DNA from: Chlorops oryzae
Taxonomy: Eukaryota; Arthropoda; Insecta; Diptera; Chloropidae
Length of the DNA stretch: 64,000 nucleotides
Assembly: GCA_020466095.1 (NCBI GenBank)
Contig: CM035807.1
Span: 103,236,002-103,300,001, forward strand
Reading direction: 5' to 3'
In this document: positions 26,301-37,550 of the stretch, one piece after another
How positions within the stretch are numbered: position 1 is the first letter of the stretch
Layout: every line of letters starts with the position of its first letter
Notes under the pieces: generated by a model
What the model saw: only the letters and a program-made list of their open reading frames with translations
Told to the model about the DNA's origin: nothing
The model's database searches: none
Translations under genes and position numbers: made by a program

Positions 26301-27885
26301 TGTGTGTGTGTTTTTTTTTTTAACTAAATCACATTTAATTTGTCCTACGAAATGCTCTATTATTTTGGTTATTTTTAGAATGAAAAGAATCCAAAAGTGG
26401 TAATTTTATATAATTCTTTTTTACTAGTCATCGAAGGCAGAAAAGGAGAGAAAAAATGCCGAAAAATTCTGTTTTTACACTGAAAATATTGGCTTTTTGT
26501 GGAGATAGCTTATTAATAATAATAAATGCAATGCAACTCGACTGCTTCCTGAAGGCTTTGGTTCTATCAAGATGTTGTGCTGCCTGTTTGTTTTTTTTTT
26601 TTTTTGTCAGTGTAGCCTTTACGAGTAAAGTTAGTCCTTTCAATGCCATGCTATCGCTCGAGGCATTTTCGCGTTCGAATATAGCTTCTTTCTGCTCCTT
26701 CGCCGCGTTCTATTCAATTTTGTTCTATGTCGTTCATACTTATTCAATTTCACTTTGGGGTTTTTTTTCTTTCTTTTTCAGTTGAGAATTGTTGGCGCAA
26801 CATTTTAAAGAATTCATTGCAATTATTATACGCTACTTTAGCCAAAGTTTCGCCAGCCATAATGCCAAGTCCTTTGGCACATTGAAGAGCGCTGAGACGA
26901 ACGACTTAGGTAGGGGTTGAGAATAAAGGAAGCCCTTTCGAATTGTGAAGTCACTTTTAGAATGGAATTAGTGAGAGCTAACTAGCTCTTGTGTTTGCGG
27001 ATTTAAGTTCATATGCCTATGGATTGTTTTTTTTTTTTTGTTTTTGTATTTCTTTGAAAAAAAAAGCTCGTCGTTTGAAAAGAGAATCAGCACATTGTAT
27101 AGACGCATAAATATTAAAACATTTGTCGGTATGTCCTGAAGGGATTGCATACGAAATGCAAATGAAATTTAAATTCTTAATTTCAATTTTATGCGTGTTA
27201 ACGAACGAAAGTTGAATTTCATTAGAAGAACTTTAATTAAACAAAATTAGATAAACATTAGTTTTGTACCTACATATGTATGTACCTACATGTCCTGTGC
27301 ATGTCTGTGCAAATAAAACTCAAATGCTGTTGATGTCAGTTGACATTGAACTGATTAGAACTGTCATGGCAAAGGGGTTTGTTTGTGTGTCACCGGTGTT
27401 GAGAATTTCGAATTTCATTACGAAATAATTGTGAAACATTTGAGTGAAGTTTCCAAAAATTTATCTCATCTAATCAATCTCTTTATAGGCCGTCGGAACA
27501 ATCGGAGATGGAAAACCGGTTTTATTTTGAATATTTTGTTTAAGTTTGAAAGAAATTCTTTTTTTGTTGTTGTTGTTGATGGAATTCTTAATGAAGTACA
27601 CGCAAACATTGTGACTTGTTAAATATGGATGGGATTTGGCGAGGCCAAAATCAAATAAAAGCATTTTTTTATTTTAATTTTTTATAAGCCACATGAGTAA
27701 ATTCCATTCAAATTCAATTTAGATTAAATAAAATATTTTTCCTATGTTCGTTTATAGCGTAGTATGTTGGAATGAAACTCAACGTTTTTTGCATTATATT
27801 TTAGAATGTTGGGTTCTAAAAAATTTGCTTTTTTACTGTATTTTTATGTTTTCAATTTCGTTATTTTAATTGTCTCAAATTTCAT
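23326..27885. other. AT-rich intronic sequence, no gene seen
   Basis: Many T runs (e.g. 24180-24197, 24724-24735). A CCG run lies at 25386-25404 and a GCTATC-type run at 25752-25790. A less AT-rich patch at 25540-26165 yields several short frames on both strands without recognisable domains. Nothing supports a gene. Confidence 0.4.
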
Positions 27886-28439
27886 CTTTCTATCTATTAA
27901 TCTTTTTTATTTCAATCTTTCTATTTTGAATCTTCAATCTTTCTTTCAATTTTCAATGTTTCAATCTTTCAATCTTCAATCTTTCAATTTGTCATATTCT
28001 TATTCAATGTTTCTTTATTTCAATCTTTGAATCATTCAATCTTTAAATCTTTCAATCTTTCAGTCGTTTAATCGTTCAATCTTTCAATCTTTCAATATTT
28101 CAATCTTTCAATCTTTCAATTTTTCAATCTTTTCAATCTTTCAATCTTTCAATTTTTCAGTTTTCAATCTTTCAACCTTTCAATCTATATTTTTATCTTT
28201 CTTTCTTTCAATCTTTCAATCTTTAAATTCTTTCAATCTTCATCTTATCTTTTCATTTTCAATCTTTCAATCTTTCAATTTCTTTTCTTATTTTCAATTT
28301 CATCTTTCAATTTCTTTCAATTTTTCTTTCATCTTTCAATTTCTTTTCAATCTTCATATCTTTCTTTCTTCTCTTTCTTTCTTTCAATTCTTTCAATCTT
28401 TCTTATCTTTCATCTTTCTTTCTTTCTTTCTTTATCTTT

Positions 28440-28480
<41 letters not shown>

Positions 28481-28665
28481 TTTCTTTCTTTTCTTTCTTC
28501 TTTTCTTTCTTTCTTCTTTCTTTCTTTTTTCTTTCTTTCTTTCTTTCTTCTTCTCTTTCTTTCTTTCTTTCTTTCTTCTTTCTTTTCTTTCTTTCTTTCT
28601 TTCTTTTCTCTTTCTTTTCTCTTCTTTCTTTTTCTTCTTTTTCTTCTTTTTTTCTTTCTTTTAAC
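27886..28665. repeat. CAATCTTT octamer array grading into (TTTC)n
   Basis: The left part (to about 28350) is a degenerate tandem array of tttcaatc units. The right part is (TTTC)n with ttc and tttttc interruptions. The 78-codon Lys/Arg/Glu frame on the minus strand is repeat translation. Confidence 0.93.
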
Positions 28666-29449
28666 CAATCTTTAGTTCTTTTTTATCCTTGTACAATACT
28701 ATTTCACAAAATATGTTCCTATCTATCAATATTTCTTACCATCTTATCTACTAAAGCATATTTCTCACATATTTTTTTTTATCGATATATCCGTCTGTAC
28801 CAAATTGAAGGCTACTGTCATAACTCCCCCTCCCGCATGATGGAATTCTCTCAAGGATTTGTTTTTCAAATTTTCAGAGCTAAAGCCTCAGGAATTTCCG
28901 TCTTGTGTATTTGTTTTGAGAGTTCGGTTTTGCTATGTATCAAAAATTTCTTTTTTCTTCTAGTTCAAGGCAAATTTTGATTTCTTATGGGACCATATTT
29001 CTGTATTCAACATGATGAAGGTGCAAGTTATGATATACATTGTGAAGACAACATGATGAATGGGGTACGTGTGTTGCGTTACTATGCGTATGTTGCAGGG
29101 ATATGAGCAATCAGGGGTTTTACTTTTGAAGGACTTTCGAAACGGATCTTTTTCTTGGGAAAGAAAAACAAAATCGTAAGCAAAGTCAATTTTGAAGAAT
29201 TCACGATTGTTTGTGCGTAGGGAATTTTTCTGCATGGCAACATGAAAATTATACTTTCATAATTATGAAAATTATTCCGACTTTGGATTTTTTATGTGCC
29301 ATAATAATGGAAAACTTTGCTGGTTTTTTTTTTCTTCTTCTTTTTACCTCAGATTACCAAATAAACATTGAGGAAATATTTTTAGAAAAATTAAGGGAAA
29401 AGCTAATGCAAAAAGTTCAGTCAATGTACGTTAAACTACCATATACATA
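28666..29449. other. AT-rich intronic sequence, no gene seen
   Basis: No repeat family recognised; two 91-codon frames on opposite strands show no motif. Confidence 0.35.
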
Positions 29450-29451
29450 TA

Positions 29452-30614
29452 CAGGGTGTTCCGTAACAAAGTTATTTTCTTTATAGGGTTGGTAGAAGGG
29501 GGTCATTGTGAACAAAAAGCTGTGTGAGAGGGAGGGTCTAAAATGTTACCCTGAGGAGTTACAGAGGAATGAAAGAAATTTTCAGTAGTTTTAGAAAATA
29601 AATGTTCACGCATAAATTCTGCTTTTCCTGGGCAAGACCACAAATAAAGTATGACATATGTGCTACAGTTTTAAAGGAAATTTATCGTAGATTTTGAAAA
29701 TGGTTATAAAATTATGTGTTATTAAGACCTTTTTTTATACCAAAATGGCCTCCAAAGTAAAAAAAAAATTTGAGAAAATTTAAAAATTTTCACTTTGATG
29801 GCAAAAAAATCCTTGAACTGCAAATAAGTAAAAGAAAATTTTGTACGCCTAAAAAGGGCTCAAAATTGTCTGGTAAACTGCACAAAACATTTGCTGTATT
29901 AGGCGTAAATATTTATTTTCTGAAACCTTTCCCTTTTAACTCCATTACACAGAGCCAAAACTGCCTAATAGATTCAAGAAGATTTTCTCTATGAAACGTT
30001 TTTAGGCTAAGGCACTCCCAGCAGAAAGAAAAGATTGTTCCAAAGAGATTCCTTATTATTTTATGTGGTAAATCTTTTTAATTTTATCAAGAAGGGAAAC
30101 ACATGAAATCAAGAAGAAAACTAGTTATTCACAATTTTTTGCACTCAATTTCCGTTATTTTTGGCACAAAAAAACAATCCATAGAGAAACACTTCTCGAT
30201 TCCATTAGGTTTTATACTGAATTGTATTAAAAATGGATTTCTTATTATTTCATTGGGCTATCTTCTTGATTTTTTCAAAAAGATATTCTTATTGATTTCA
30301 TTAGGTTCTGTAAGATTATGGTTAACAATCTTCTTAATTTATTTAATAAGGAAACCTTTTTGAAAAAATCAATAAGAATTCATAATAAAAGCAACATTGA
30401 TTACAAAAAGGTTTTCCTTATTACAATAAGGAGACTTTCTTCTTGAAAAAAATAGATATCTTATTAATTTTGTTCTATTTTAATTAGGTATTTATTATGT
30501 ACTGTTTTCTCTGTCAGGGTTACATTGTAAAATCCCCCCTCATACGGTTTTTTGTTCATAATGACCACCTCTTCCAACCCTATAAAGAAAAGCACTTTAG
30601 TACGGAACACCCTG
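29452..30614. mobile_element. 1.16-kb TA-flanked inverted-repeat element (Tc1/mariner-like ends)
   Basis: Begins CAGGGTGTTCCGTAACAAAG and ends in its near-inverse ...TACGGAACACCCTG. Inverted repeats extend some 85-90 bp inward through ttctttatagggttgg and ggtcattgtgaacaaaaa. TA lies on both sides (29450-29451, 30615-30616). The interior is AT-rich with many attcttattg...caataag inverted segments and no transposase frame, so it is non-autonomous. A diverged left-end copy lies at 56712-56870. Confidence 0.85.
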
Positions 30615-30616
30615 TA

Positions 30617-32255
30617 TATGTATAACCATTGTCTTCTTAAATTACGACTGTACAGCAGTAGTCCATTTAAAATTTCGCGGCAGCGTGAAATTCAAAACCA
30701 CCCACAACATCACAAAGCACATATACATATATCTGTATCTACCTTTATATGTAAAAATATATGTAAATGGCAAGAAAGGACGGAATTTCCCAGGCAGGCC
30801 GAAAAAAAATATATTTCAATTTTTGCCACTTTTTTTTTTACGGTCCATGCCATTGTCGTTTTCGTGGCAACTAAAGGATATTGAACGAAATGAATTTTTC
30901 CAAGCTTCTTTTTACCTTTTTCTTATTTTGTTTTAAAAAAAAAATTGTTTTTTTTTTGCGACTGCCTCAACTCACGTTGCGTTTACGAAACCCTATAAGC
31001 CAACGAATTTTAAGCGGTCTTTTGAAAGCTTAAAAAATGTGCCAGGCGACTGGAACAGTTTTATAAGAACTTCATAAAATTTTCATCGCACAGAATAAGC
31101 AGCAAAAAATACTAAAAGAAAAAAAAAATTTATCCACAGCGACGATTTGGGTTCGTTTGGATGCTTGTTTCGCGTTTTGTTTCCGCTTGAAATCGTGAGA
31201 AAAATGCCAAAGAATGCACTCAAATGCAATCGCAGAATGCAATGCATTGATAAGCGGAGTGGAAAACAAGGCGAAACATCATCCAACATACAAATACATA
31301 TATGTATGTATGTATGTTTGTACGTCCAACAGAGCAGAGCCGAGCAGAGCAATCGTATCAGCCAGAAAACTGCTAAACTAAATTCGATGCAATATTTATC
31401 GCCTTCGCTTTGTGGAAAAGTCAAAAGTCCGCAATGAACCTGAACTGTTAAGGCGGAAACTGCGGCATTTTCTGCGGGATGCAAAACCCTATCCTCTTAA
31501 CTGCCGACGCGTCTCTCCCGTCTGCCTCGCTATCCGCCTGTCTGTTCGTCTGTTCGTCTGCATGTTTGTACGTGATATTTTCCCTCTTGATCTCATGGGG
31601 ATATGATTCCATAAATTCTTGCCCGGAATACATACATACATACATACACAGCTACATGCATGTGAAGGAGTATTTGTTCAGTATTTCGTTTCAACGAGAT
31701 AACAGGACCCCGCATATTCTCTGGTGTTGCGTAAAAATTTGAGTCATATGCCAATGTTGTCATTACTTTTCCGACTTAAAGAAGAAGAAACTCAAGCAAT
31801 GATTTAAGGACATGAACACAAAGTGAAATTCGCTCAAAGTTGATGGGGAAAATTTTATACGTGCTTTACTCAGTTTAAAATGCATCCCACGCTCGTGGGC
31901 AAGATCTCAATGGAACTTTTATAAATTGCTTGAAAAAGGAGAAACTTTTGAAATTTTAACCTTTGCAGGTAACAACAAAAAATTGGTTTGATACTTTTCC
32001 ACTTCGAATTGAAAACCAAACGGGAGAATTTCCACACTAAGTAATAAAAATAACCGCACCCCAATTACTGACACATGTCACTTTTGTTGTCATTGAAATT
32101 ATTCGTTACGCCTCATTGACGGTGCACCCATCGAAAATGGGTTTTTAATTTGTCGCATCCCATTGTCAGGTGTGAAAAATAAAATTGTTTGTTTTTCTTT
32201 TTCTACTCTTTTTTCTATCAAAGTTTCCTTCCAGCGGAGATCTGTTTAAGCTTGC
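30617..32255. other. Intronic sequence, no gene seen
   Basis: GTAT tetranucleotides at 31305-31318 and CATA repeats at 31629-31648. A 133-codon minus-strand frame (31083-31484) carries no domain and overlaps the tetranucleotide run, so it is not called. Confidence 0.4.
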
Positions 32256-32263
32256 CTCTTGCC

Positions 32264-32410
32264 CAGGGGCGGATTAAGACAATTTGCCGCCCTAGCCAGC
32301 ATTTGCGATTTTCCCCCCCCTCTGACAGCAGTCTAATTTGTATATTATCTTGTGTAAACGATCAGAATTTGCCGCCCTAGGCAGTTGCCTATATGGTAAA
32401 TCCGCCACTG
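32264..32410. mobile_element. hAT MITE, copy 2 (deleted version)
   Basis: 147 bp with CAGGGGCGGATTAAGAC at the left and ...ATCCGCCACTG at the right, sharing the ttgccgccctag and ggcagttgcctat subterminal text with the 3249-3520 element. Flanks ctcttgcc and ctcttccc agree at 7 of 8, an 8-bp target duplication. It looks like an internal-deletion derivative of the same family. Confidence 0.88.
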
Positions 32411-33039
32411 CTCTTCCCTCTACAAAAGCAGAATTCACCTGAATTTTTTTTTCTACTGTTTTCTTTGTCATCCTCCCCCATCATTAATCATTTCTCAAAT
32501 CATTCTCATTTTTTTGGTGACATTTTTCACTTAAAGGATACATTTTTTTCTTCTCTCAAACTTTAGCATTTTTTCGGCGCTTTTCTTTCTCATATGTTAA
32601 AAAAAAATATCTATTGCTTATCAATTTATCTTCATTAATAAGAATTCTTGAGCCACTTGTTACCCTTTTTTGATGCCTTTGAAGTTATCCATCATCGAAA
32701 TGAAGGAATTCCTTAATACGTTCATACTCAAAAGGGTATAAAAAAAATTTACTCGAGCATCGCTTCAGGAAATTGTCATCTCCTAATAAAACTGGGACCA
32801 CCAGTGAAGAAGGGGACAAGGGAAAGCTTCCATTATTTTCGTTCCCTTTCGCGACGCCAAGTGTGCTTCAAAATTGGGTCACAAGAACAAGGGAGACACG
32901 GTTGTGGTCTGAGAGCGCCGCGGAAGGGCCGTGGAACAGTCCAAGTCTTCACTTGCTTTAAAAAAAAAATTTCTTTCGTGTTTTGTTTCAGCACAGAAAC
33001 CCCAATCCATCGACCGGTTAAGGTGATCGGTGCATTGTA
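32411..33039. other. Intronic sequence, no gene seen
   Basis: T-rich left part. At 32760-33000 the sequence is less AT-rich with overlapping short frames on both strands. No motif recognised. Confidence 0.35.
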
Positions 33040-33450
33040 TAGGGTACCGTCAGTACTAGGGTGTGTCACAAAAATCCCAAAAGCTGCCACAAAATCAGAG
33101 TTTCTTGAGATATTTTAATTAAATTTATAGGCTTATATTTAAGCCTCTGAATAAAAAAATATGTAGCTTAATGTTTATCTATGTTGCGTATCAGTGGCCC
33201 AGCGAGACATTTCGGCGCCCGGGGCATGATGGGGGCACAATGCATGAAAATACCGTCCCCTACACAACGGCCTCAATAAAAAAAACCCTTCATAAAAATT
33301 GAAATATGATTTGGCGACCTCTTCGACCCTCCTCGCTGCGGTACTGTATTGTATTGTCAGGTTCGCCTGCCTATAAAGCTCTTACTTGTTACTCCTTAAT
33401 GTCTCTCAAATTTTCTATGGTATTAAGTACTTCTTACCAAAAATGGATAA
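33040..33450 (-). repeat. Dispersed repeat, copy B (inverted), interrupted
   Basis: Reverse complement of parts of the 1043-1850 repeat: 33045-33125 matches the ...gacagaccctagtactggag section, and 33347-33395 matches the head (gtcaggttcgcctg followed by ctcttacttg). A hAT-like MITE sits between these two parts. Confidence 0.75.
33192..33346. mobile_element. hAT-like MITE nested in the dispersed repeat
   Basis: 155 bp. The left end CAGTGGCCCAGCGAG and the inverted right end CAGTACCGCAGCGAG agree at 12 of 15 positions. Flanks ttgcgtat and tattgtat agree at 5 of 8, including the last four. It lies inside copy B of the dispersed repeat, so it is younger than that copy. Confidence 0.62.
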
Positions 33451-33620
33451 TTCATTCAGTGTACATACCTGAAAATAGAAAAAAAATTAATTAAAAATTA
33501 TGAGAATTTAAGATTTCAAGTATTTATAGGTACCCTAAATGTAAATTATTGAAATTTCTTCAGCTTCATCAGAATAAATTAGTTGTCACAAAATTGAATA
33601 ATGATGAAAGCATCTGCAAT

Positions 33621-33851
33621 AAGGGGTCGTCCATATATTACGTCATCATACAGGGGGAGGAGGGGGTCTCGCGAATGATGACGCTTGATGATGATGGGGA
33701 GGGGGATCAATCCGCAATGATCACATCATCATCTCTATGTTATAAGCAAGAGGGGGGGGGGTGTTTTGGACGATGACGATTGATGATAAGGGGGAGGAGG
33801 GGGTCTAAAATGGTCAAAAACATGCTGACATAATATATGGACGGTCTCTAA
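33621..33851. mobile_element. Inverted-repeat element with G-rich interior
   Basis: The ends aaggggtcgtccatatatta and the inverse of tagagaccgtccatatatta give inverted repeats of about 25 bp. The interior carries repeats of gggggaggagggggtct (two, at about 33653 and 33790) and tgatgatg words, with a 9-nt G run near 33752. Length about 230 bp, no coding sequence. Superfamily not assigned. Confidence 0.75.
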
Positions 33852-33905
33852 GTGTTTAAAAAACCATCATAAAATATAATAAAATATTGGATTTTTATTT
33901 ATTAA

Positions 33906-34066
33906 CCCTTTAATGCCGCAATTTTTTTTTTCAGTGAAAAGTTCAGATAAGACTATTATTTTCGGGTAGAAAAACACGAATCTGAAATTATTATTATTAT
34001 TATTTTTTTTTTTTTGTTATTTGTTCGAAAAAAGTCTCTCTAGAGACGGAGCCAGGAATTAGAGGG
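33906..34066. mobile_element. piggyBac-like MITE, copy 2, TTAA flanks
   Basis: 161 bp starting CCCTTTAATGCC and ending GGAATTAGAGGG, with TTAA on each side (33902-33905 and 34067-34070), the target duplication of piggyBac elements. Interior text is shared with the 23169-23325 copy. No transposase. Confidence 0.82.
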
Positions 34067-34070
34067 TTAA

Positions 34071-37000
34071 CCTTACACTTCAATTGAAGTTGAATTTTTT
34101 GGCAATCAGCTCGAAGCTTGCCCCACAAAACCTACAGGTTCTTACATTGCGATGACACTCCGATTGCACAACGGCAAAAAAAATGAGAGAGAAATGCCAC
34201 GCTTTGTTCTATGGAAAAAAAAAAAAAAACCAGAATTAAATTCTCTTCATCTCGCAATTTCAATTCATTTCGATTTCACAGCTTCAACAGAATCGATTAA
34301 GCCATCTTCGAGGCGGACATTGTGCAGAGCACTCGACTGATGCCAATTAAGTCGCTACAAGAAAAAACTTGTTTAACGCACCTTGAACAAATTGGCCATG
34401 GCTTGTATCGAGCGTTGCGATCGCTTGAGTAATTTCTAATTGAACTCATTTAGGTAATTAGTTTTCTCGCAGCTCTTCAGAAAACTCGCAATTGCCCGAG
34501 TGCTTTTGGCGGACCACCAACGATTTTAAAATTCAATTTTATCGTCAAGTCTTAACCGAATTTTAAACATTTATTAATGCCGCTGAAATTCATGTCAAAG
34601 ATTCTTTCAGATGTTTTCAAAAACAGTCAAACCCACAAAAGAGTTTCACAAAAAAAATAGAAAAACTCTCAGAAAAAAACGTCTTCCTCAAACAAATTTC
34701 ATAAGCTAATTGTCCACGTCCGATCATTATGAGATACAGAAGGCGAAAAAAAGGCTTTCAAATTTTGTCCTGGGCGATTAAAATTCCATAAGGGTTTAAT
34801 TTGTTTTCTAACAAGGTCCAACAAAATATTTCTAACTCAAGCCAAGCATAAAATGAGTTTTCACTTTTTGCCAAAAAACCAACAAAAAAAAAATCCTAGG
34901 TGGTGGCTTGGAATTGGAGTGGATTTCTCGCGAAAATGTTTTTCGTGTCTCACTCTTTTTCTGGCTTTTGAGCCGCCGCTGAACTTATTAATCAAAGCGT
35001 AAAGGAGATGCAAATTACAAAGCTGCATTTCAAAACATTGCCGCCCATTGTAATTTGTTTAACGAGCCTGAAACAAAGTTGTCAGAATCGCTCCGAAAAG
35101 TCAAAAAAAAAAAAATAAACCACCTAAACTTTTCCTCGCAATTGCAAAGTGTAATATTGACACAGATTACAAGGTTTCGGTTTTTCTAATTTTTTATCTT
35201 ATTTTTTCTATTCATCCGCGTTATAAGTTTATCTATTGTGCCGCCTGCAAGTTCGTTGATGTTTTTATTTTTATTTGCTTTTTTTTTTTGTTTATTGTTT
35301 ACTTAGTGCTTTTCTAATTTAATGGTAGCTCGAGTCCAAAAGCTTGCCGCCAAGAAAGAGAGAGAAAAAAAAACACAAGCGAAATGCTGCCACCAGCGCC
35401 AACTGAAATTGCTCAACCGCAAGCTTATAGAGTAGCCTGAGTGTGACTCTGTGAATGTTGTGTGGCGGTATGGAAAAAATGCCGCTACCTTAGCTTGAGG
35501 GGTGCGGGGGAGGGCGACTACACAGTATTACTTCATATGTATTTGCTTTTACGGTAGTTTAGATAAGAAATCGTAATCGCAATCGTAATCGCGCTGTGTA
35601 ATTGCTACTAAATTGCTCGCGAGTGCACGTGTCCGTATTGTCATGCAAAAGCTTGCGCCGCGGAGGTTCATATTTGCTTTACTTGCAGCTAGCCGCATTA
35701 TTTTTGGAACTTTCAAAATGTTGATCATTACAAATAATGTATATATTTTTTTTTTTTTTTTTTGAATCCACAAAACTGTCACATCTTCAGAGAAAAATAA
35801 ATAATTCTCATTTATTCGAAATTATTCTAAACAAACCGCCGCTGTCATCACCATTGCTAATGCATTTCCCGAGTAAAATTTATTATGTGAGGTTGAAAGA
35901 GCTTTCAGCTAATTCTCTCAACATTTCAAAAAAAATTAAAAATAATAAAAAAAAAGGCGAAATTGTTTTCTAATATCTTAAAAATCTTAAATGGCAACAC
36001 AATAACGCAATCAATTCACTAAAGAATTCAACGAACCTCTCAACAAATATCATTAAAATGTGCCAAAGTGGCGGCGGCACTTACATAATTCCTGGTGATG
36101 TAAGATGCAAAAGACGCGCGTACGCGCCCTACTTACGCCCCCAAGAATTCCTTGTGTGTGAATTTGTGTGCGTGTGCGCTTGTTTGTTGCTCATCGTGGT
36201 TTGATGACTTTTTGTCTCTTATAATATTGAGACCGTTCAAACCGTCTAGCGGGTAAATTATCCCTAAGCATGCTGTTATTTGTTTAACAAATTCATTATT
36301 TACAAACCGACACACAGACTGACTGACTGACTGACAGACATACATTCATCAGACAGACAGACACAGACAGACAGACTGCCATAGATACAGATACAAAAAA
36401 GACAGCAATACGTCAGAGATAAAGTTCCTGAAAGCCTTATTTTTTTCCATTCGATGCTCGATTTATTGAACTGACGACGAACTGACAAAAGTCAGTGGAG
36501 TAGGTGGTACCGAGCCAACCAAAGCCCTTAGGGAATTGGAAAACAAAAATGAAGAGCCCGAAAAGGAGACGTTCAAATGGCCAACAAAAGCGTATGATCA
36601 TTCATGAAGGATGTCTTTGCGAATTATTTCTTAATGTTGACAACATTGAAACGGCGGTGACGATGGCGGCGGCATCATTCGAAAAAAAAAAAAAATTTTT
36701 TTTTGTTGTGTCCTTTTTTTCTTCTTAAATACGGCGCAGTTATTCACTTGACTAAGTGTTGACGTCAATAGATAGAATGACACTATAAGCTTTGGAATTT
36801 TCTTTTTCATTTAAAATTAAAAATAAATAAAATAACGAAATAAATTAATTTTAAGCGATATTAATTGGAATTTATCAGAGAAAACAAGTTTCGCCACGGC
36901 CACGGAGCGAAATGAATTATTTGGCCTTCAACGACGGATGGCGCTCATAAATTGTGAGTTCTTAAGTTTGAAGGAATTTTTTGATTTTTCCAAAAGATTT

Positions 37001-37360
37001 TCCTTCATAAAGTGAGCTCTCATACGAACGTCGCACACAAAATGGAGATTCTTTCATTTGGCCACTATTTTCGAATCGAAATTTGGTAGATGAGTGAGTC
37101 CTTTGTTTGAATTTGGTTTTATTGCAATTTTTAATTAATTTTTGTTAATTGAAGTCAATAATAGAGGCTTTAGTCCAAGGTCACACGCGGAAACAAATGT
37201 TGCGCAATGGCTGAATTGGAACAAAAATTCATGCGGGAAAGAAATCGTGAAACAAGTTTACTTTACGGGCGTTTCTGCGATTTTTTTTTTTTTTTTTTTT
37301 GCAAATGTGGAAATTACGCGATTTTTGAGGAAAATTTTTCATTTTTCTCAAATTTGCGAC
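34071..37360. other. Intronic sequence, no gene seen
   Basis: Mostly non-repetitive. T runs lie at 35747-35763 and 37280-37301, and a gactgact/gacagaca run at 36312-36376. A CpG-containing patch at 36090-36140 (gacgcgcgtacgcgccc) stands out from the AT background. No exon recognised. Confidence 0.4.
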
Positions 37361-37366
37361 AATTGA

Positions 37367-37550
37367 TGGTTACGGACGCGACAAAATGATTACGGACGTG
37401 ACATTTTTTCTCTTTATTATGGTTACGGACGCGACATTTTTTCTTTTTATTATGGTTACGGACGCGACATAGTGTCTACAGACGCGACGCTATGGCTACG
37501 GACGCGACATAGTGTCTACAGACGCGACGCTATGGCTGCGGACGCTTCAT
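37367..37550 (+). repeat. CpG-rich tandem array of tggttacggacgcgaca
   Basis: Five to six units start with tggttacggacgcgaca or a close variant. Early units are about 33 bp, padded with a T-rich spacer (ttttttctttttatta). Later units are 40 bp, with spacer tagtgtctacagacgcgacg that itself contains a gacgcgacg half-unit. The final unit ends in gacgcttcat. CpG-rich units in an AT-rich intron are unusual. Confidence 0.88.

Noticed and set aside
31083..31484. 133-codon minus-strand frame
   Set aside because: Runs through a tetranucleotide repeat, no domain, length within chance expectation.
37367..37550. CRISPR-like array of repeats and spacers
   Set aside because: Spacers are themselves repeated, there are no cas genes and the context is an insect intron.
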